Source: Bugula neritina (lineage: Eukaryota; Bryozoa; Gymnolaemata; Cheilostomatida; Bugulidae). From it: 64,000 nt of DNA. Below, in pieces: positions 61,401-64,000 of the stretch. The stretch is from NCBI GenBank assembly GCA_964035545.1, contig OZ037768.1, forward strand, positions 15,128,175 through 15,192,174. Reading direction: 5' to 3'. The position numbers and the translations under genes are program-made. The notes below the pieces were generated by a model. That model was given only the letters and a program-made list of their open reading frames with translations. It had not been told where the DNA came from and did not search any database. Position 1 is the first letter of the stretch; each line of letters opens with the position of its first letter.

Positions 61401-64000
61401 AACACACTAAATTATACTGTAATTTACAGAAATGTACTGCAACATACTGAAGTATACTGAAAGATACTGCAACATACTGAAATACACTGTAACATACTGA
61501 AATACACTGCAAGATACTGAAATATACTGCATGATACTGCAACATACTGATACACATTGTAAGATACTGAAATGCACTGCAACATACTAAAATATACTGC
61601 ATGATACTGCAACATACTCATACACATTGTAAGATACTGAAATACACTGCAACATACCGCAACATACTGCAACGTATTGAAATACACTGTAACATATTGA
61701 AAAACACTGCAACACATTGAAATATACTGCAACATACTAAAACATACGGCAACATACTGAAATATACTGTGACACATTGAAATATACTGCAACATACTGA
61801 AATACACCGTAACATACTGAAACACACTGCAACATACTGAAATACACTGTAACATAGTGAAATACACTGCAACACACTGAAATATACTGAAACATGCCGA
61901 AATATATGGTAACCTACTGAAATATGTTGCAAACCACTAAAACATACTGCATCATCCTGCAACAAAATGAAATATACGGTAACACTGAAGCATACTGCAA
62001 TATACTGACATACACTGTAACATACTAAGACATACTGCAACATACCGAAAAATATGGTAACCTACTGAAATATGTTACAAACTACTGAAACATACTGCAA
62101 CATACTGCAACATAATGAAATATACTGCAACATACTGAAAGATACTGCAACATACTGAAATATACTGCAAGATACTGCAAAATACTGAAATACATTGTAA
62201 AATACCTAAATACATTGCAACACACTTCAACATACTGCAACATATTGAAATACACTGTAACATATTGAAAAACACTGCAACACATTGAAATATACCGCAA
62301 CATACCGAAGTATATGGTAGCCTACTGAAATAAACTGCGACATACTGAAATACACTGTAACGTACTGAAATACACTGCAACATACTGAAATACACTGTAA
62401 CATATTAAAATACACTGCAACACACTGAAATATACTGAAACATACCGAAATATATGGTAACCCACTGAAATCTGTTGCAAACCACTGAAATATACTGCAA
62501 CATACTGCAACATAATGAAGTATACTGCAACATACTGAAATATACTGCAAGATACTGCAACATACTGATACACATTGTAAGATACTGAAATACACTGCAA
62601 CATACCGCAACATACTGCAACGTATTGAAATACACTGTAACATATTGAAAAACACTGCAACACATTGAAATATACTGCAACATACTGAAACATACGGCAA
62701 CATACTGAAATATACTGCGACACATTGAAATATAGTGCAACATACTGAAATATGCTGTAGCAAACTGAAATACACTGCAATTCACTGAAATATACTGTAA
62801 TATATAGAAACGTACTGTAATATACTGAAACATACGGCAACATACTAAAATGTACTGCGACACATTGAAAAATACTGCAACATACTGAAATACACCGTAA
62901 CATACTAAACTCCACTGCAACATTCTGAAATACACTGTAACACATTGAAATACACTGCAACACATTGAATTATACTGAAATACATTGTAAGATACTGAAA
63001 TACACTGCAAGATACTGCAACATAATGGAATATATGGTAACCTACTGAAATATGTTGAAAACTACTGAATTATACTGCAACATAATGCAACATAATGAAA
63101 GATACTGCAACATACTGAAATAAACTGCAAGATGCTGCAACATACTGAAATACACTGCAACACACTGAAGTATACTGTAATATACAGAAATGTACTGTAA
63201 AATACTGAAATATACTTCATTATCCTGAAAATACCTAAAGACATTGAAACATACTGATATACACTGAAACATACTGAAATACACTGCAACACATTGGAAT
63301 ATACTGCAACATACCGAAATATATGGTAACCTACTGAAGTATGTTGCAAACTACTGAAATATACTGCAACATACTGAAATACGCCGTAACATACTGAAAT
63401 ACACTGCAACATACTGAAATACATCGTAACAAATTGAAATACACTGCAACACACTGAAATATACTGAAACATACCGAAATATATGGTAACCTACTGAAAT
63501 ATGTTGCAAACCACTGAAACATACTGCATCATCCTGCAACAAAATGAAATATACGGTAACACTGAAGCATACTGCAATATACTGAAATATACTGTAACAT
63601 ACTAAGACATACTGCAACGTACCGAAATATATGGTAACCTACTGAAATATGTTGCAAACCACTGAAATATACTGCAACATATTGAAGTATACTGCAACAT
63701 ACTGGAATATACTGCAAGATACTGCAACATACTGAAATACACTGTAACATACTGAAATACACTGCAAGATACTGAAATATACTGCAAGATACTGCAACAT
63801 ACTGAAACACATTGTAAGATACTGAAATACACTGCAACATACCGCAACATACTGCAACGTATTGAAATACACTGTAACATATTGAAAAATACTGCAACAC
63901 ATTGAAATATACTGCAACATACGGCAACATACTGAAATATACTGCGACACATTGAAATATAGTGCAACATACTGAAATATGCTGTAGCATACTGAAATAC
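58401..64000. repeat. Family E HOR copy E2, cut by the window end
   Basis: The first 5600 bp match E1 at an offset of 9140. Seven decamers (E1 49848-49917) are missing after 58987, and one GCAACATGCT unit (E1 about 50338) is missing near 59410, so the later offset is 9060. 8-mers at 58450, 61979 and 63556 and block M at 63167 sit where predicted. Only scattered substitutions separate the copies. Confidence 0.9.

Larger units (their letters stand above)
1..64000. repeat. Decamer/20-bp satellite array filling the whole window
   Basis: Every part of the window reads as 10-bp units starting with G. The two main forms are GAAATAYACT and G(C/T)AACATACT. They mostly alternate, giving a 20-bp dimer, but the second form can occur two or three times in a row, as at 2509-2538. 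On the + strand the consensus is about 45% A, 25% T, 20% C and 10% G. I found no stretch of 300 bases or more that departs from this pattern, so there is no room for an embedded gene, RNA gene or insertion. Repeats of this size and layering are known from eukaryotic heterochromatin; that assignment is inference, since no flanking sequence is present. Plus-strand frames are short because the TGA in the ACTGAAA junction recurs every 20 bp and so visits all three frames every 60 bp. Confidence 0.98.

Noticed and set aside
1-64000. CRISPR array
   Set aside because: Units are contiguous 10-bp repeats with no unique spacers, no 23-50 bp repeat/spacer alternation and no cas genes.
1-64000. Telomeric repeat
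   Set aside because: Telomere repeats are usually 5-8 bp and G-rich on one strand. This decamer has only one G per unit on the + strand, and the other strand lacks G runs.
1-64000. CENP-B box-like motif
   Set aside because: I saw no match by eye. TTCG is rare (for example near 904 and 37139) and is not followed by the required CGGG spacing.
1-64000. tRNA, rRNA or other structured RNA genes
   Set aside because: No departure from the decamer pattern is long enough to hold one, and no conserved tRNA or rRNA core was seen on either strand.
1-64000. Purely artefactual assembly of one short repeat
   Set aside because: Distinct families, private variants and consistent offsets argue for real structure. 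Copy number and the near-identical 2677-bp and 9.1-kb duplications still need read-level confirmation.

Overview
The whole 64 kb is one uninterrupted satellite DNA array. I see no protein gene, RNA gene, transposon, CRISPR array or unique sequence in it. The basic unit is a decamer in two alternating forms, GAAATAYACT and GYAACATACT. They make a 20-bp dimer with consensus GAAATATACTGCAACATACT on the + strand, about 30% GC, A-rich and G-poor. Substitutions are common, but unit length is almost always 10 bp: I counted about 50 off-length units among roughly 6400, and these recur at the same homologous sites. The − strand is open for long stretches in all three frames only because its decamers lack stop codons. 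Since 10 is not a multiple of 3, all three frames give the same Cys/Phe/Tyr/Val-rich cyclic peptide. I treat these frames as spurious.

Above the decamer there is a hierarchy of higher-order repeats (HORs). Family A (1-13676) has three full copies of 3826, 3786 and 3826 bp plus a truncated fourth. Each copy is a pair of related subunits of about 2.27 and 1.56 kb. A 480-bp A-like fragment (13677-14156) leads into family B (14157 to about 33257). B has four complete units that share the same start junction and get shorter along the array (6028, 4460, 3310 and 2510 bp), then a mosaic fifth. Family C (about 33258-49260) has a 10777-bp unit and about 5.2 kb of a second. The first contains a nearly identical 2677-bp tandem duplication. 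Family E (49261-64000) has a 9140-bp unit and the first 5600 bp of a second copy, which runs off the window.

Size, homogeneity, nested HORs and absence of genes suggest eukaryotic heterochromatin such as a centromeric, pericentromeric, subtelomeric or knob-like block. The taxon cannot be read from the sequence. I have an unverified recollection that spurious peptides of this VCCSVLQCVAV type turn up in large protist genomes, but I do not rely on it. Nothing here acts as a gene network. The biology is in the array itself: strict helical-scale periodicity, recurrent register-shifting sites that mark subunit borders, and a readable record of unequal exchange, deletion and conversion. HOR boundaries were found by eye from shared junctions and private variants. 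Most are accurate to tens of bases, and some are exact.
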